A DNA stretch of 64,000 bases from Paralvinella palmiformis (GCA_025642065.1 JAODUP010000066.1:387001-451000); one strand, 5' to 3'; shown: positions 34,515 to 46,489, numbered from the stretch's first letter. The notes: generated by a model from the sequence alone, not told the origin. Numbers and translations: made by a program.

Positions 34515-35186
34515 TTATGTACCATTAGGCTGCTTTTTTGCAGTTTTTGTTTTGGTTAGAAATGAAAATTTCCGTTCACAATCAGCTTTGCTATGAAACG
34601 GCACCAGAATGTCCAGCATGACAGAACAAAGTGTAGCGTACTCTGGCTGTCCATTGCCATTTTTCATTTGCTGAATTATGCCCCAAGCCACATCAGTCCT
34701 GGCAGTAATTATACTTTCAGGCAACGTGCCAACTCTCCACCTAATAAACTCTGTCTGCAGCTGATCAATCGACGTGTCTGCCGGCAGCAGGCACTTACAC
34801 CTAGTCACAAAGTATCCGAAAGAATTCCAATTGTTGTTCTGCCTCTCCGATACGTTTGCAATGGATGCATTAATGAGCACTTGGTTGTTGTATGGAAATA
34901 TCTTGACCATGTACTGAACAGCTATCACATAAAACGCGCTCACAGTTTCATAAAACAATTTCTTATCCAGGTGCGACTTGTGTTCAACGATGAAATCTGA
35001 GACATATGTCCCAACAAAAAGATCTGAATCTTCAAATTGGTTGACACGTTCTGCAAATGGCACATTATAAAGAGAATTTGCATTCGCACACATCATTTTT
35101 GGTAGCACAAAACGCATCAGTAGATCCTTAAGTTGATCAGTCAGTATGTTGTGCAGGATGTGAATCAGCGGATCATCTTTCTGCAA
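34515..35186 (-). pseudogene. hAT-type transposase-related C-terminal fragment
   Basis: An uninterrupted minus-strand frame of 223 codons contains KIFPYNNQVLINASIANVSE, a long helical region and VMLDILVPFHSKADCERKFS followed by FLTKTKT. The last block matches the hAT dimerisation pattern (hydrophobic 'LGIL..PHSNADCERVFS'), found in hAT transposases and domesticated relatives. The DDE catalytic core and N-terminal zinc finger are not seen upstream. The frame stays open across 670 bp, which is unusual in this window and suggests a young copy or recent selection. It differs from the hAT copy at 3205-4399. Confidence 0.75.
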
Positions 35187-35339
35187 CGCTTAATTAGCGA
35201 TGTAAAACACGGGCAATAAGGCCTTCATCAAAAGTGCATACAGTTTTACATGCGGATTTGCCATCAACTGGTGCACTTTCTTCACTTTGTTGACTGGTTT
35301 TAGTTTAAATATGTTACGCCTCTATGTTGGAGTGTTTGA

Positions 35340-35960
35340 GACTATCTCTTCCCCTACCACTCACAGGGGAGCAGTACGGAAAGATGGAGCCGAAATACCC
35401 TGAGGGTGGTTACTGCCAGAGTGTATAACGTCCCCAGGGGTCTTTAACACCCCCTTTATTTTAATAATTCAGTGGAGACTATGGCTTGTTTAGCACAGCC
35501 TCTATGGTGGAATCCTTCTCGGCAGAGCTTCTGTGCATGGAAATAAGTTCCTAAAGTTCCGGCACGGACGTACCGGCGCCGAAACTTTACAAAGATTTAC
35601 TGCTGTGTGTTGTTTGGTTTTTAGATGGGTATGGGTGTTTTTTTAAGTAAAGGGAGTATTATGTGTGGAGTGGCTGTGGCTTTGCGTATTATGATGGCTG
35701 CTTTTTCTGTGTCTGTTAGGTTGTGTTTTGCAGGTGTTAGTAGTTGTATAAGAGGTTATCCGCAGGCAGGAAAAGCGGACAGTTGATTAGGTAGTGCACG
35801 GGGTCAAAAGTTTGATTACAAAATAGACAAAGTGCTTTCTTGTTAGGGCCGACAAAGATTTGTGTGTGGACCCAGCAGCGGAGGCGGCGTATGTGGATGT
35901 TTGCTAATCTGTTATTTATGAGTTGAACGCCGGTACAATGCTATGATTATCATCATGGTC
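35340..35960 (-). mobile_element. LINE 3' end with C-terminal Cys/His knuckle
   Basis: Reading from 35950 down, the minus strand gives LINNRLANIHIRRLRCWVHT and CLFCNQTFDPVHYLINC, a CX2CX7HX4C knuckle typical of the C-terminus of RNase H-bearing LINEs. A 3' UTR-like region follows to about 35340. The matching RNase H lies on the same strand at 37575-37950, so the element was probably split by the segment between. Confidence 0.65.
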
Positions 35961-35964
35961 GCGC

Positions 35965-37560
35965 AAACACAAAATATTTCCGATGATGCATCGAAGCAAG
36001 GAAGTGACGACATTTTCTCCATGTTTGTTGATGTTTTCAATTTAGCGATTTCATCGAACCTCTGACAAATCCATGATAATTGGTAGGTATATTGAACAAA
36101 ATGTTAACAATATTAAGGTGGTAATTAATTGAAGGTATATATGTGGGTATCCGGACAAAATCCCCCAATAAAACCTCCTAAGCCGAGGAGAAAACAAATA
36201 TTTAAAGCTGCTCTTTGTAGATCTAGATCTAACAATTCAAACTGCGAAAAACCCCACAAATGTTCCTTTGCCATTATGATTATCTAATCATCCTTTTTAT
36301 AATCGTTACAGGCTAATATAATAAAACTGTACTTGGTTATTAATTAGATTCATGAGTATTGATTCAAATGTCATGATTATCATTATAGACTAGAGAGAAA
36401 GTGTATAATCTCATAACGAAACAACAACTGTAGAAACATCCTTTGATCACTGATGAGAAAGAATATCCATGTTCAAAACATTATGTTGTGTGTGATATTA
36501 AAACATATATATATATATAGATATAATGCGATTTATTAATAATTAATAAATAAATATATGAGTCCACAACCCAAACTATGCAAATCGTGTGCACTACATA
36601 GTTTACTGCTATTTACTTTTGTAAATGTGTTTGAATGGAATATTTATAATTATATTTCCTTTGTCAAAATGAAATTATATCTGATATAAATGTTTGTTAT
36701 CAACCTCAGGTAATGGTAACAACAGTTACATTACTAGTAGTTGTGCATGTCACATAAAATATTAACCTTGACATTAAACTACCCCTTTACTAAACATTGC
36801 TAAGCACTGCTTTTTTGAACATATTTGGCTTGATTGGTGCCACTTTGTACTCACTGTTTGTCAAAGAAACCTTTGTGTTAAATCTTAGGTAATGGCACAT
36901 ATCAGGAGAGGTATTGTTTTTATTTGTTTTGGATGTATAATCAGATTATTACAATGTATGTACATTTATTGTGACATGTAAAATTTATCTTGTTAATGTC
37001 TGGTGCTACTAATATTAGGGGTTTCCAAAACATTATTAAAAAAAATATTGTGAAATACTAAAACTTATCTGGTCAATGTTTTGAGTATATTTGTTGTATA
37101 CAACTGATATGTATGTTTATATCTTGTGTAGTTGTATTAACTGTATTTAAATTCTCCATCGTTTCAATTTAGATAGGTGCTATACCTGCAATATGTGATG
37201 TAGATTATATTTTGTTTGTCTTAAGTTTCATCTTAACATTGTTGATAATACGATTTAAAAAGTATTTTAAAGAATTTGTTATTAATTGTGATTTATTGTG
37301 ATATTTTTGTATTATTGCACGAATGATAGTATGAGGTGGATTCAATGCAAAGTTTATCATGTGAATTTTGCGTCGAAATCAGTACGTAATTTCTACGTAG
37401 AAACTAGGACGTATATTTCACGCGTAAATTGGGACGTAGATTTCACGTAGAAATAATTAGGTAGATTCAACTAATATAGTTAACCAAAAATATACGTAAT
37501 TTCTACGTGTATGAGTTACATATAATTCACGTGTATACTACGTAGTGTGCCTGCTGGGTT
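35965..37560. mobile_element. Probable insertion splitting a LINE, with ACGTAGAAA palindromic array at its right end
   Basis: The segment separates two parts of one minus-strand LINE. Its right end (37365-37558) is packed with ACGTA..TTTC(T)ACGT words (ACGTAATTTCTACGTAGAAA, ATTTCACGTAGAAAT) and ends GTGCCTGCTGGGTTTA. The left end is not defined: I find no inverted repeat or target duplication near 35965. No coding potential is seen inside. It is probably a non-autonomous DNA element. Confidence 0.45.
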
Positions 37561-37574
37561 TAGTTAGGTCTGAA

Positions 37575-37950
37575 TTTGGTCTTATTTGTTTTTGTAGAAA
37601 ATAATGTTAGTTGTGATTTCTGGATATGTTCGTGTTTTTGTTTGTGTGAGGATTTTGATGGCTGCCATCGAGTCTGAGTGCATGATTGTGTCTTCTAGTC
37701 TGTCTTGTAATTCCCGTCGTGAGAGGGCGGCATGTATGGCATCCAGTTCTGCATGAGTGACTGGTGTGTTGTCAGGGAGTCTTCCACGATGATTTAGGCG
37801 TACCCCCTTCACCACAAAACAGGCCCAGACAGATTTTCCATCCTGGTGGACAGTGGCATATGTGTAGATGTTTTTTGCTGCCCGGTGTCTAGGTAAGAGA
37901 TCCTGCATATACCGATATAGCCAATAGGCAAATATAATATACAGCATGGG
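37575..37950 (-). mobile_element. LINE RNase H fragment
   Basis: From about 37890 down, the minus strand shows TYATVHQDGKSVWACFVVK, RLPDNTPVTHAELDAIHAAL and IMHSDSMAAIKIL. These carry the RNase H acidic residues in the D, E and D positions. This is the RNase H of the LINE whose C-terminal knuckle is at 35340-35960. It stops just where the CTGCTGGGT-ended insertion begins. Confidence 0.8.
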
Positions 37951-38039
37951 ACTACAATCTGAGCAAATAGTAATTTGGCAATTTACTAGATCTAGATCCT
38001 GGATATCTGAATAGACGACATTATGTTGCCATTTCACTG

Positions 38040-39372
38040 AATAAAAGTTGTATAAGAAAATACAATATGTAATGTTATACTTACTATGACATTCTGCAGA
38101 TTCCTCGGTTTCTTTGAAGAGAGTCAGATACGTGCTGTTGATTTGTTAGCGAAATTTAATAACATCTGTGGGTTACAATTATCTTATGTGACGAATCCCA
38201 TTACTCAATGATTGTATGATCCAGAATCGTAGATAGTGTTTTGTTTCTTGTTATCAGATGACAGCACCAGCATTGACCCATTAAATGAATAAATAAAGAA
38301 GCATCTGTAAGGCTAATATCAAGTTCCATTATCAACAGAAACATTTTTAGAAATAATACTGGTACTTAACTAAAACTGTTAATTAAAAGGATGCAGATAA
38401 AATGGAGTACTCGCAATTACAGGTATCCATTAATATATATATATTAATCATGAATGGTTTTGATCCATATATTCTGGGAATGTGAAGTAATACCTACACC
38501 TCTGAGCTATCTTGCCCACCAGCCTACGGTGTTTACACAGACAGTCATAAATGGCTGCTAACCAGTTACCACGTGGCCTGTACTGACCATATTGTACAGC
38601 AACTTGAAACTTATTCAAGTTTCCATATTCATATTTCATAGAAGTGTATAAGCTAGAGATACATGAGTAAAGGATTAGGAAGTTTAACACATACAAATTG
38701 AAACTATAATAGTAAACACATTATATACCCCAGTTTATGGCCTCTAGATCGCAAAAAACAATTCCAATAAACAGCAACGTCCAACATGAAATACAATATA
38801 CTGTCACACGATTATGGCCCTCTAGTGAATTGAAGAATAAACAAAATATATTGGACAAAAAAGTGTATACATCCATGAATATCTGACTTACAATTTTATA
38901 TGCGTTCATTTAAACAAACTTCTTTAAAAAATCAAAACAAAGGCATTTAGTGTTGATTAGGGGTACGTTACAACACCTTTGTAAAAGGCAGAAGGAAATG
39001 TTTAAAAAAATGGCGACATATCTTTTCTGTAGTGGCTGAGCTATATGTCATATACATACATAAACATCAACACTACATTTTTATTCGTTCCGGTTTCCCG
39101 ATTCGTGTTTTAATATTTATGCACACCCGCTTACATCCGAGCAACGGCAGTTGTAGTATGGTGGCTTTATTAATAAAACCATAGTTTGTTCATATCATGA
39201 CTGAGTTGTATTTATTACCGATATACAACATCGATGGCGACAAGAGAGGTGCTACACTAAATAAACAAATACACGTTTAAATACTTCAGCTACAATTTCA
39301 ACACATAAATCCGTTTAAATTCAATAGAAATATGCCAGGGTGGTCGTTCTCGGTAGCTTTTCTGCGCTTTGA
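38040..39372. other. Intergenic; possible 5' LTR of the gypsy element at its right edge
   Basis: No gene is seen from 38040 to about 39060. Around 39110-39240 the run ATTAATAAAAC, a T-rich stretch and TACAACATCGATGGCGAC resembles an LTR end followed by a primer-binding-site-like TGGCGAC. The downstream LTR that would prove it is not found. Confidence 0.3.
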
Positions 39373-39810
39373 GTGTTGCTAGCTGTGATGAAACCAGCCA
39401 CGCTTGCTACAAGATGGAAGCGCTGGATTTCTGAATTCAAGTTACACGTGATTGGCTCAGGGGTCACCAGCAAAGCACAGCAACGGGCCCTTATGGTTCG
39501 GGGCCCTCATGGTTCACGTAGCAGGAGACGGAGTTCAAGACGTTTACTATCCGTGGGATGAAGCAGTGAAGGGACAGATGATGCTATTGATTTTGACGTG
39601 GCAGTAACGTGTCTAGACAATCACTTCAAGGAGAATAAAACAAAAAACGTGCCAGTGGCTAGACAGGCTTTCATCCATACTGAACCCCAGCCATGTGAGA
39701 CAATTAATAACCGTTTAACCAGGCTAAAACATTAGTCAATGACCGTGAAGATGGCAATGTTGAAAAGGACAATCAGATCAGAGACCGAGTGTTAGCCCAT
39801 CTAAAGGATG

Positions 39811-40127
39811 GGCTTCAATGGCCTAGTGGTTAAGAGCGTTGGACTTTCTTATTCATGGTCTTGCTGTGCGCAGATCGGAGGTTCGAATCCCGGCCGTGGC
39901 ACTATATTAGGTGGATTGTTTCATCCAACCAGGCTACTGGCAAGATTTTCTCTGCCGAATATGCCATATAGTGTAAATTCTAAATTTATTTAGAATTAGT
40001 CCCCGTGGTGAAGCAGTATATTACAGACCATATGCGACTCTCTCATTTGAAGTATCTAAGCCACGTAAAATAACTGCCATTTCGGCCATTATTATTATTA
40101 TTATTATTGTTATTATTATTATTATTA
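39811..40127 (+). mobile_element. tRNA-derived SINE, family A, copy 2 (inside gypsy gag)
   Basis: It has an A box (TGGCCTAGTGG at about 39818), a perfect B box (GGTTCGAATCC at about 39881), a body matching the 10193 copy, and an (ATT)n tail at 40086-40127. The body contains ATTCTAAAT-TT-ATTTAGAAT, a perfect 9-bp inverted repeat. It interrupts the gag frame after RVLAHLKDG. Confidence 0.92.
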
Positions 40128-41277
40128 CAAATATCTGAAAATCGAACTATGTCGTGAGAAGGACTTAATTCTACAAAACAAGTAGAAATAGTATGGACAT
40201 ACAATACCAAAGAGGCATTGGCGCTAGTGCCAGGCTTCACGAATTCAACCACGGTGAACTTCGTTAAGCGAAATGATAAAGGCCGGACTAGCCGCCCATG
40301 ACCTGGTAACAATGATGGCAACATGAGTAGCATGAGCTGATTTCGATGTGATAAACCAGATCATCTAGCACGTGACTGCAAGTGCCCAAAGGACCATTTT
40401 TGCACAAAATGTTGCCACTTCGACGTTCGTTACCGCACGCAAAATGCGCAACCCGAACAGGATTCTCACAGCCAAAGGAATACAGGCCGTGGTAGAGGTC
40501 GCGGTAAAGACAGGGGACGAGCATTCCACAATGTGCGTGCTGTAAGAGAGACACTGGGGACAAACCCAGCAGAGGCGTGTGCAGACTTCTATGTTTTCAG
40601 TTGTGGCAGTGATGCAACTGACAGTGTTGTGATTCGATCTAAATTTGACGGGTTGACTATGCGCTCTATCGTAGACTCCGGTATGAGTTCCAATATCTTA
40701 TCAGAAACGTAGCTGAAAGCACAAATTGCGAACTGAATTCGAAAGACTGCACAAGCAGTGTACCCTTATGCATCTAATGAGCCCCTGATGTTTGTAGGCA
40801 AATGTCTTTTGAGGGTTGAAGTCGAAGAGACTGGTGAGAAGTGTATCTGACTGTATTGTTGTACAGCTCACACTCCTAGGTTTTACAACATCAGAGACGT
40901 TGGGTATACCCATAATAGGTGTTTCTATCAATGGACAAACTACGCCCATTAATGCATGCAATAACATTGTAGACTTAAAGCCTGATATACTGGCAGATAT
41001 GAGGCACAAACACCCTGATGTATTTAAAGATCTAGGTGAACTGAAGAATTACAGCCTGTAGTTGCACATAGATGAGAGTGTTAGGCTTATTGCTCAATCA
41101 GTGAGCAGGATCCCTTTCAATAGGAGGCAAAATGTGAGTGGTGAACTTGAATAGCTATAGAAAAGGTTGGGGTAATTGAAAAGATAAGTCGTGAGTAAAT
41201 CCTCTTATTGCAGTGGAAAAACTGAATGAAGATGTGCACATTTGCCTAGACATGAGGCAATTCAATCTAGCGATCAT

Positions 41278-41278
<1 letters not shown>

Positions 41279-41332
<54 letters not shown>
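41279..41332. repeat. (GA)27 microsatellite inside the gypsy RT
   Basis: The repeat begins within codons for IIRER and is followed by a sequence that, in a shifted frame, continues as DPVLTVKETLQEMSG. The tract therefore expanded from a natural AGAGAGA in the coding sequence and now puts the downstream part out of frame. Confidence 0.95.
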
Positions 41333-41335
<3 letters not shown>

Positions 41336-42620
41336 CAGTGCTTACAGTCAAAGAAACCTTACAAGAAATGTCCGGGACACGCGTGTTCGCAAAGTCCACA
41401 CCATTCACGATGACATTCGCGTTATAGCCAAATACTATGCAGAGCTATATGAAAGGGTCGAAAATGTAACCAGAAAGTTGCATAAAATGACCTAACACTG
41501 AACTATCCAGAGAGTGACGTTGTTGTCGACAGCATAACCCTGCTCAATGCCTAATTTCTGGTGACTGGTCCACTTTCAATGAGCCATCGTACACAGCTAT
41601 CAAACACGAGCTATGGGTGCATGGTGAGCTAGTCATGTGCAACAACCGCATCGTCCGTCCAACCAGTTTAACCAAACGGGTTCTGGCACTAGTGGATGAA
41701 GGGCATCAAGGCATGGTAGGAACCAAGTTAATGTTAATGGAAAAAGTATGGTCACCAGAAATGGACAAATATGTAGAGGCGTTCATCAAAGCCTTCGTCC
41801 TTGCCAATTGGTAGGGGTTAGGCCCAAGCCAGAGCCAAATAAGACCAAGATATTTCTCAGAGGGTCTTTGGATCGAATTGGCTATTGATCTGATAGACAT
41901 CTCTGATGGAGGCAAACTGCTCGTCATAATAGATTATTTTTAAAGATGGCCAGAGGTAATCAATCTAAAGAAGACCGGTACGGCACACGTCATCCGAGCA
42001 TTGGAAGCAGTCTTTAGAACTCGTGGTCTTCCAATGTCTCTGAGGAGCGAAAGCGATTTTCCATTTGGAACTCGTGAATTTGACACCTTCTTAGATTATC
42101 TCGCCATCCAGCACAAAACAGGAATTCCATACTAGCCACAAGGGTGGCGTGGATTCAAGGAAAATGCCGGCTCAAAGCATTGCATTACTTCCTGTTCCAT
42201 TATTGGATGACCCCGCATACGGTCACATGTATCAGTCCCGCTCGTTCCTTCATGGGACGTGACCTCTGCACCAAAATTCCCAAACTTGAAGTGGCTGACA
42301 ATTCTCAAGGTGCGACATAAATTAAGGCAAAACGAGTATGCATAACCTAAGAGAAAAGCAGGCAAATTTGACCCGGAGGCAGGAGACTTGGTTGTACTGA
42401 AACAAGAGCATCGTCAGAACACAGTTATTTCTAGTTTTAAATCAGACCAATACACGATCGGGCATCAAGAAGGGAATGCTACAGTTTTCCAAAATACTGT
42501 AAGAGGAGGTACCAAGCAAAGAAACAGTGGCCACATTACGAAATTTGCTGTCCTTCCTTTCACTGAGCTACTACCTCCAAGGGACCATTTATTAACATCC
42601 CAAATTCTACAAACAACTCA

Positions 42621-43741
42621 TTTATTAGTGAACCAGCCGAACATGGAAAGGCCTGTAGAAATTCTTTTAACGACATCGTTTATTAATAGCATATATGTGG
42701 TTGGATGCCATTATGAATTTTGAGGTTCGAGGTAATTTTCAAGGTCATGAAGGTCACTAAAGTTAGTTTATTTGTCTAAGTAGTTTATAATTTCAGCAGA
42801 AGCATCATATTTGGCACAAATTTGTTTTGAAAATTCTTCAAATCCAAATAAGTGAACATTTGAAAATCCAAGCTACCACTTGTTCCAAAATGGCAGCCAG
42901 TTTTGTACTTTTGGATATAACTTTGCTGAGATTCATTCGATTTGAGTGATATTGGTGTCTATTTATATGGTTTTGCATATTCTGAAGCCATTTATGCTAT
43001 ATGTAGTCCTTTTAACTATATAATTATCATAATTGAAGCTATTTTAACACAATTGTCTATGCACATATAACTAGGGTATAGTAAAGGGCAAAGTTCTAGT
43101 GTCCAGTAGTCTTCTTGATCCAGGACCAGAGTTAACAAGATCACCCAGAACCATTAATAAACCTGGATGGATGAGTGAACTTGTATTGATGGTTCATGTT
43201 ATTGAGTAAACATACACTAGTGGTCCAGTAAACTAATGCCCAGCTATAAAAGCTCTCTAAAGAAATTCACTGAAAACAAATCACAGATCAACATGAAACT
43301 CACAAAACAAACAGGATGAAAAAATACGTCATTCAAAAGACAGCAGACAAGACAACATTAAATAATACTATGAAAGCACAACAGCAACCAATACTCTGCA
43401 CTCTCTCGAATACACCACAAAACATCTGTAAAACACAATAAACACCATCCCATTTGCTGTTTTAGTGTACTAAATATTATTTAATAATATTTTAATAGGG
43501 TGTATCTATGGATATATGATGAGTTAGGTATAAATATTCCAATACACAGCATGACTATATGTTCCATTTTGCTGCATCACAAGGATTAAAACCATTACAA
43601 ATCACATTAACTCATGACCATACTGGAAGGGGTAAAATTTACTGAACACGATATTGAACCATTGCGACCAGAAGCAGATGTGATGGATGAGGTTAGGCAT
43701 CATTTAGTATTAATATGTGTCCATAGTAGCATATTGTATTG
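42621..43741. other. Intergenic, no gene seen
   Basis: AT-rich sequence between two gypsy fragments. AAAATGGCAGCC near 42890 recalls words at 31030-31370. No LTR copy could be recognised here. Confidence 0.4.
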
Positions 43742-44170
43742 CTACTGCCTTGGTATTGCATAGTTTTCGATGAAATTAACATAATGTTCTGCCTCCTTCA
43801 CAGATCTACTGTCTTTGGCATTTGGTGGTCTTCGTTTTAAAACGTATCTGGACATGTAGTCTGCTGGGTTTTGATGGATTCTTCCCAGGTCAATATGACA
43901 CTTTGAACTCATATTTAACCAATTGACCAACGCCCAATCCTAGCATTTGGCTTACTTCTAGGATTGTTAAATAGCCCTTCTAGAGGTTTGTGATTTGTGA
44001 TAATCTCAATTGACTTTCCATAGATGTAGAGATATAATTGTTCGGTTCCCCATGTTACCGCAAGCGCTTCACGCTATGTCTGACCGTATCCCTGTTCGAC
44101 ATCTGATAGGATCTCGATACATCCGCAACTATCCTGCCTCCTTCTTCATCTTCAGGCTCCTTTTGTCTTA
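43742..44170 (-). mobile_element. Gypsy RNase H/connection fragment, second element
   Basis: From about 44100 down, the minus strand reads REALAVTWGTEQLYLYIYGK, IITNHKPLEGLFNNPRSK and, after a frameshift, NPADYMSRYV and AEHYVNFIENYAIPR. This is the RNase H domain and the linker before integrase of a Ty3/gypsy polyprotein. It is in the opposite orientation to the 39373 element, so it is a separate insertion. Confidence 0.9.
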
Positions 44171-44221
44171 GGCGAATGCTATAAAAATGGTAATACACGT
44201 CGCTAACAAATGTACGATAGA

Positions 44222-44632
44222 CCTTAATAGCAATTAGGCTATCAGTTTTAATAGTAGTGGCTCATGATGCCTACATGTTGTACAAACTGATCTTTGAAGA
44301 CAGTGACAATTGGGTTATATAGTTTATATAGTATTGCTTTGAAGAAAGATACAACAATTAAAAAATAGCTATAAATAGGGCTGCTTAGATAATTAATCTA
44401 AACATTCTCACTACTGCCGTGATCTGACTTGGGTGTTTTACACCCAAACTCCACGGCTGTAGGTGATTCGTATTTTGATTTTGCTTGGCGGCTTAGGGAC
44501 TGGTGAGACATTACACATGTCTCAGCAAGAAAAGTCGCCACTCTGGATTCAGTCCCCTGAAGAAACGTCCAGAGTTTGAATTCACGGTTCGAGATTCTCT
44601 GTGCCTGTGCCTTATTATACACAGCTAACACA
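44222..44632. repeat. Repeat R1, copy with the 3' part
   Basis: Nearly identical to 20332-20740, with scattered substitutions such as GGGTGTTTTACACC for GGTTGTTCTACTCC, and it again leads into CA-rich DNA. The sequence match is strong enough to suggest relatively recent spread. Confidence 0.9.
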
Positions 44633-44662
44633 CACAAACACACTCACACAGACAGATAGATT

Positions 44663-44751
<89 letters not shown>

Positions 44752-44760
44752 CACACGACA
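44633..44760. repeat. (CA)n microsatellite after R1
   Basis: CA repeat with ACAGACAGATAGATTG interruption near 44650, then pure CA from about 44664 to 44749. Confidence 0.95.
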
Positions 44761-44895
44761 CGGTCTAAATTCTTTCCCACCTTCACTAATACCTAATGTC
44801 AGCCAATTGATTTCCTTCCTTCTTTGATGATCAACCAATAAAACAGGCCATTATAGTTATTTTTACAAAATGCTACTTTGGTAAACTTAGAATTA

Positions 44896-45640
44896 TTATA
44901 TTGTTTCAGATAGTAGATTTACTGGTATAAGTTTTGATAAATATTCTGGACACATATCAATCATTATTTTATATGCGATCTCGAGAAATTGGCGAATCCT
45001 TGTTACATACAATGGTGTCTTATACAAGTTTACTAATATACTATTATATGAACTTGTGACATCATTAGTTATGAATATAAGAGTCTTTTCCTGTATTTGT
45101 TCTATTTTATATGTATTTGTTTTACTACAAAAGTCCCATCTAGTGAATGAATAATTAAAGCAACATCCAACAAAACAATTGTATAATAACATTTTGATAG
45201 CTGGGTCAAGAACATGTGACTATCTAGATAACAGCTGCACCTGTCATCCAGACTTTCGCCAGATTTGCGAGATATGTTCCAAAACTTTAGTTTACTATCC
45301 ACATTCAATTCTAATATTTTTATGTTATCATCAGGGACAATTTTCAGTATGAAACGCACCTAAATCGTCCCTTTTATCGAAGACAATGCATTTAAATGCG
45401 ATTTAATTCAAACCATAATGTAACTTTTGGACGTTGCGTAATAAATTTACCTTTAACAAGTTCATACTCATGTTCGGAACATACCAATGTGTTGTCTTGT
45501 GCATAATTGTAAATATCTACCTCATTGTCTACTACACCAAGTATATCATTAGATTATATATTATATGATAGTGGCCTCATAAGGGAACCCTGTGTGGAAC
45601 CCTTGTTGACGCATAGCCATTCAGCCGTGTATAATACAAG
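44896..45640 (-). mobile_element. LINE RT C-terminal fragment
   Basis: Reading down from about 45620, the minus strand shows KGSTQGSLMRPL, then VDIYNYAQDNTLV (the palm YADD box with Q for the first catalytic Asp), FWNISRKSGE, and NCFVGCCFNYSFTRWDFCSK, with IEQIQEKTLIFI and ILVNLYKTPLYVTRIRQFLE. This is the RT palm-to-thumb order of a Jockey/CR1-type LINE. The changed palm residue and several frameshifts make it inactive. Confidence 0.85.
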
Positions 45641-46489
45641 TACCCAACCATCATAAACTAGACAATGAGGTGAGATGAGGTGAGGACCAGATGACGGCAA
45701 TGAAAATTTTTCACATTTGAAACTAAACTGTCTTGATGGCGAGATGACTGTCAACAGGATGACGATGACTCATAATAATACGATGACACCCAAAGAGACG
45801 ATAACGACTTCCGATGAGACGATGATGACTCACACGAGAAGATAATGATTCATGACATGGCAGTGATGTCTCACGGCGATGATTCAATGGGGAGATGATA
45901 GCCACACCAAATGTAAAAGAGAACACCTAATATTATTCAAATGTGCCAATACTACACAACAGTGCTGAAAAGATTTACAGAACAATACACAATCGGGATC
46001 AAGTGCATATCGTATAAATCAGAAAAAAGGACACAGAAGTAAATTAAGCTTTTAACTGTTATGAAATTCGTTGACTAGTATTTGTTTCACACTGTCGGCT
46101 AGGTTATTGTTTTCTGTAGACTTAGATTGTCTTTTGCTATGACTATAATATATATCATCAAACAAATACCCAATCATTCTATTGTCATTCTTACATTGTA
46201 TCATTGTTCGGCCACCAATGCAGTTCATATTAGATTGTCCAAGATGAATAAAATATCTTAATCCTTTCGTTTCATTTCGTACAAGAGACTTCATAATATT
46301 CCTCTGACTCTCTCCTATAGATTGGGATATTCGTTTAATATTCATAGGTTGTAGCATGTGAACCAGAATCCATGCGAAAAAATGGAGTCATTTGCACCGT
46401 TAATGAGCTTTTGGAATCCTGTTACACTAATGTCAGTATTAATTAATTAGCACAATAAATACATTATATGGCACATCATTAATTAAAAT
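45641..46489. other. Low-complexity GATGA-rich segment and an uncertain LINE continuation
   Basis: At about 45735-45890 GATGACGATGACTCA-like words recur irregularly. A minus-strand frame at 46357-46052 (contains SQRNIMKSLVRNETKGLRYF) lies just 3' of the next LINE and may be its C-terminal part, but I cannot match it. Confidence 0.35.

Larger units (their letters stand above)
39373..42620 (+). mobile_element. Decayed Ty3/gypsy LTR retrotransposon (gag-pol)
   Basis: The + strand shows, in order: a gag-like frame (WKRWISEFKLHVIGSG, about 39400-39465); after a SINE, a gag zinc knuckle CDKPDHLARDC (about 40340-40382) whose first Cys is a stop codon; protease VDSG (about 40672); RT lead-in (DVFKDLGEL, then IAQSVSRIPFNRRQ, 41020-41130) and HICLDMRQFNLAIIRER (41240-41285); integrase zinc-binding region (KRVLALVDEGHQGMVGTK, 41660-41730); integrase core traces (RTRGLPMSLRSE, about 42015-42050); and an integrase C-terminal region to about 42620. 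Many stops and a missing RT palm show that it is long dead. Domain order PR-RT-IN is Ty3/gypsy. Confidence 0.9.

Noticed and set aside
34593..35000. 135-codon + strand frame
   Set aside because: It is the antisense shadow of the hAT-like minus-strand frame, which carries the recognisable motifs.
35864..35890. ACCCAGCAGCGG as a possible left terminal repeat pairing with the CTGCTGGGT end at 37558
   Set aside because: The word lies inside the coding sequence of the LINE C-terminus (RLRCWVHT), so the match is most likely chance.
39373..42620. Search for an LTR pair around the gypsy element
   Set aside because: A possible 5' LTR end and primer-site-like TGGCGAC near 39232 were seen, but no matching copy was found after 42620, so no LTRs are claimed.
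42740..43060. AATGGC-containing words shared with 31030-31370
   Set aside because: Similarity is limited to short words; I could not align the segments as copies of one repeat by eye.
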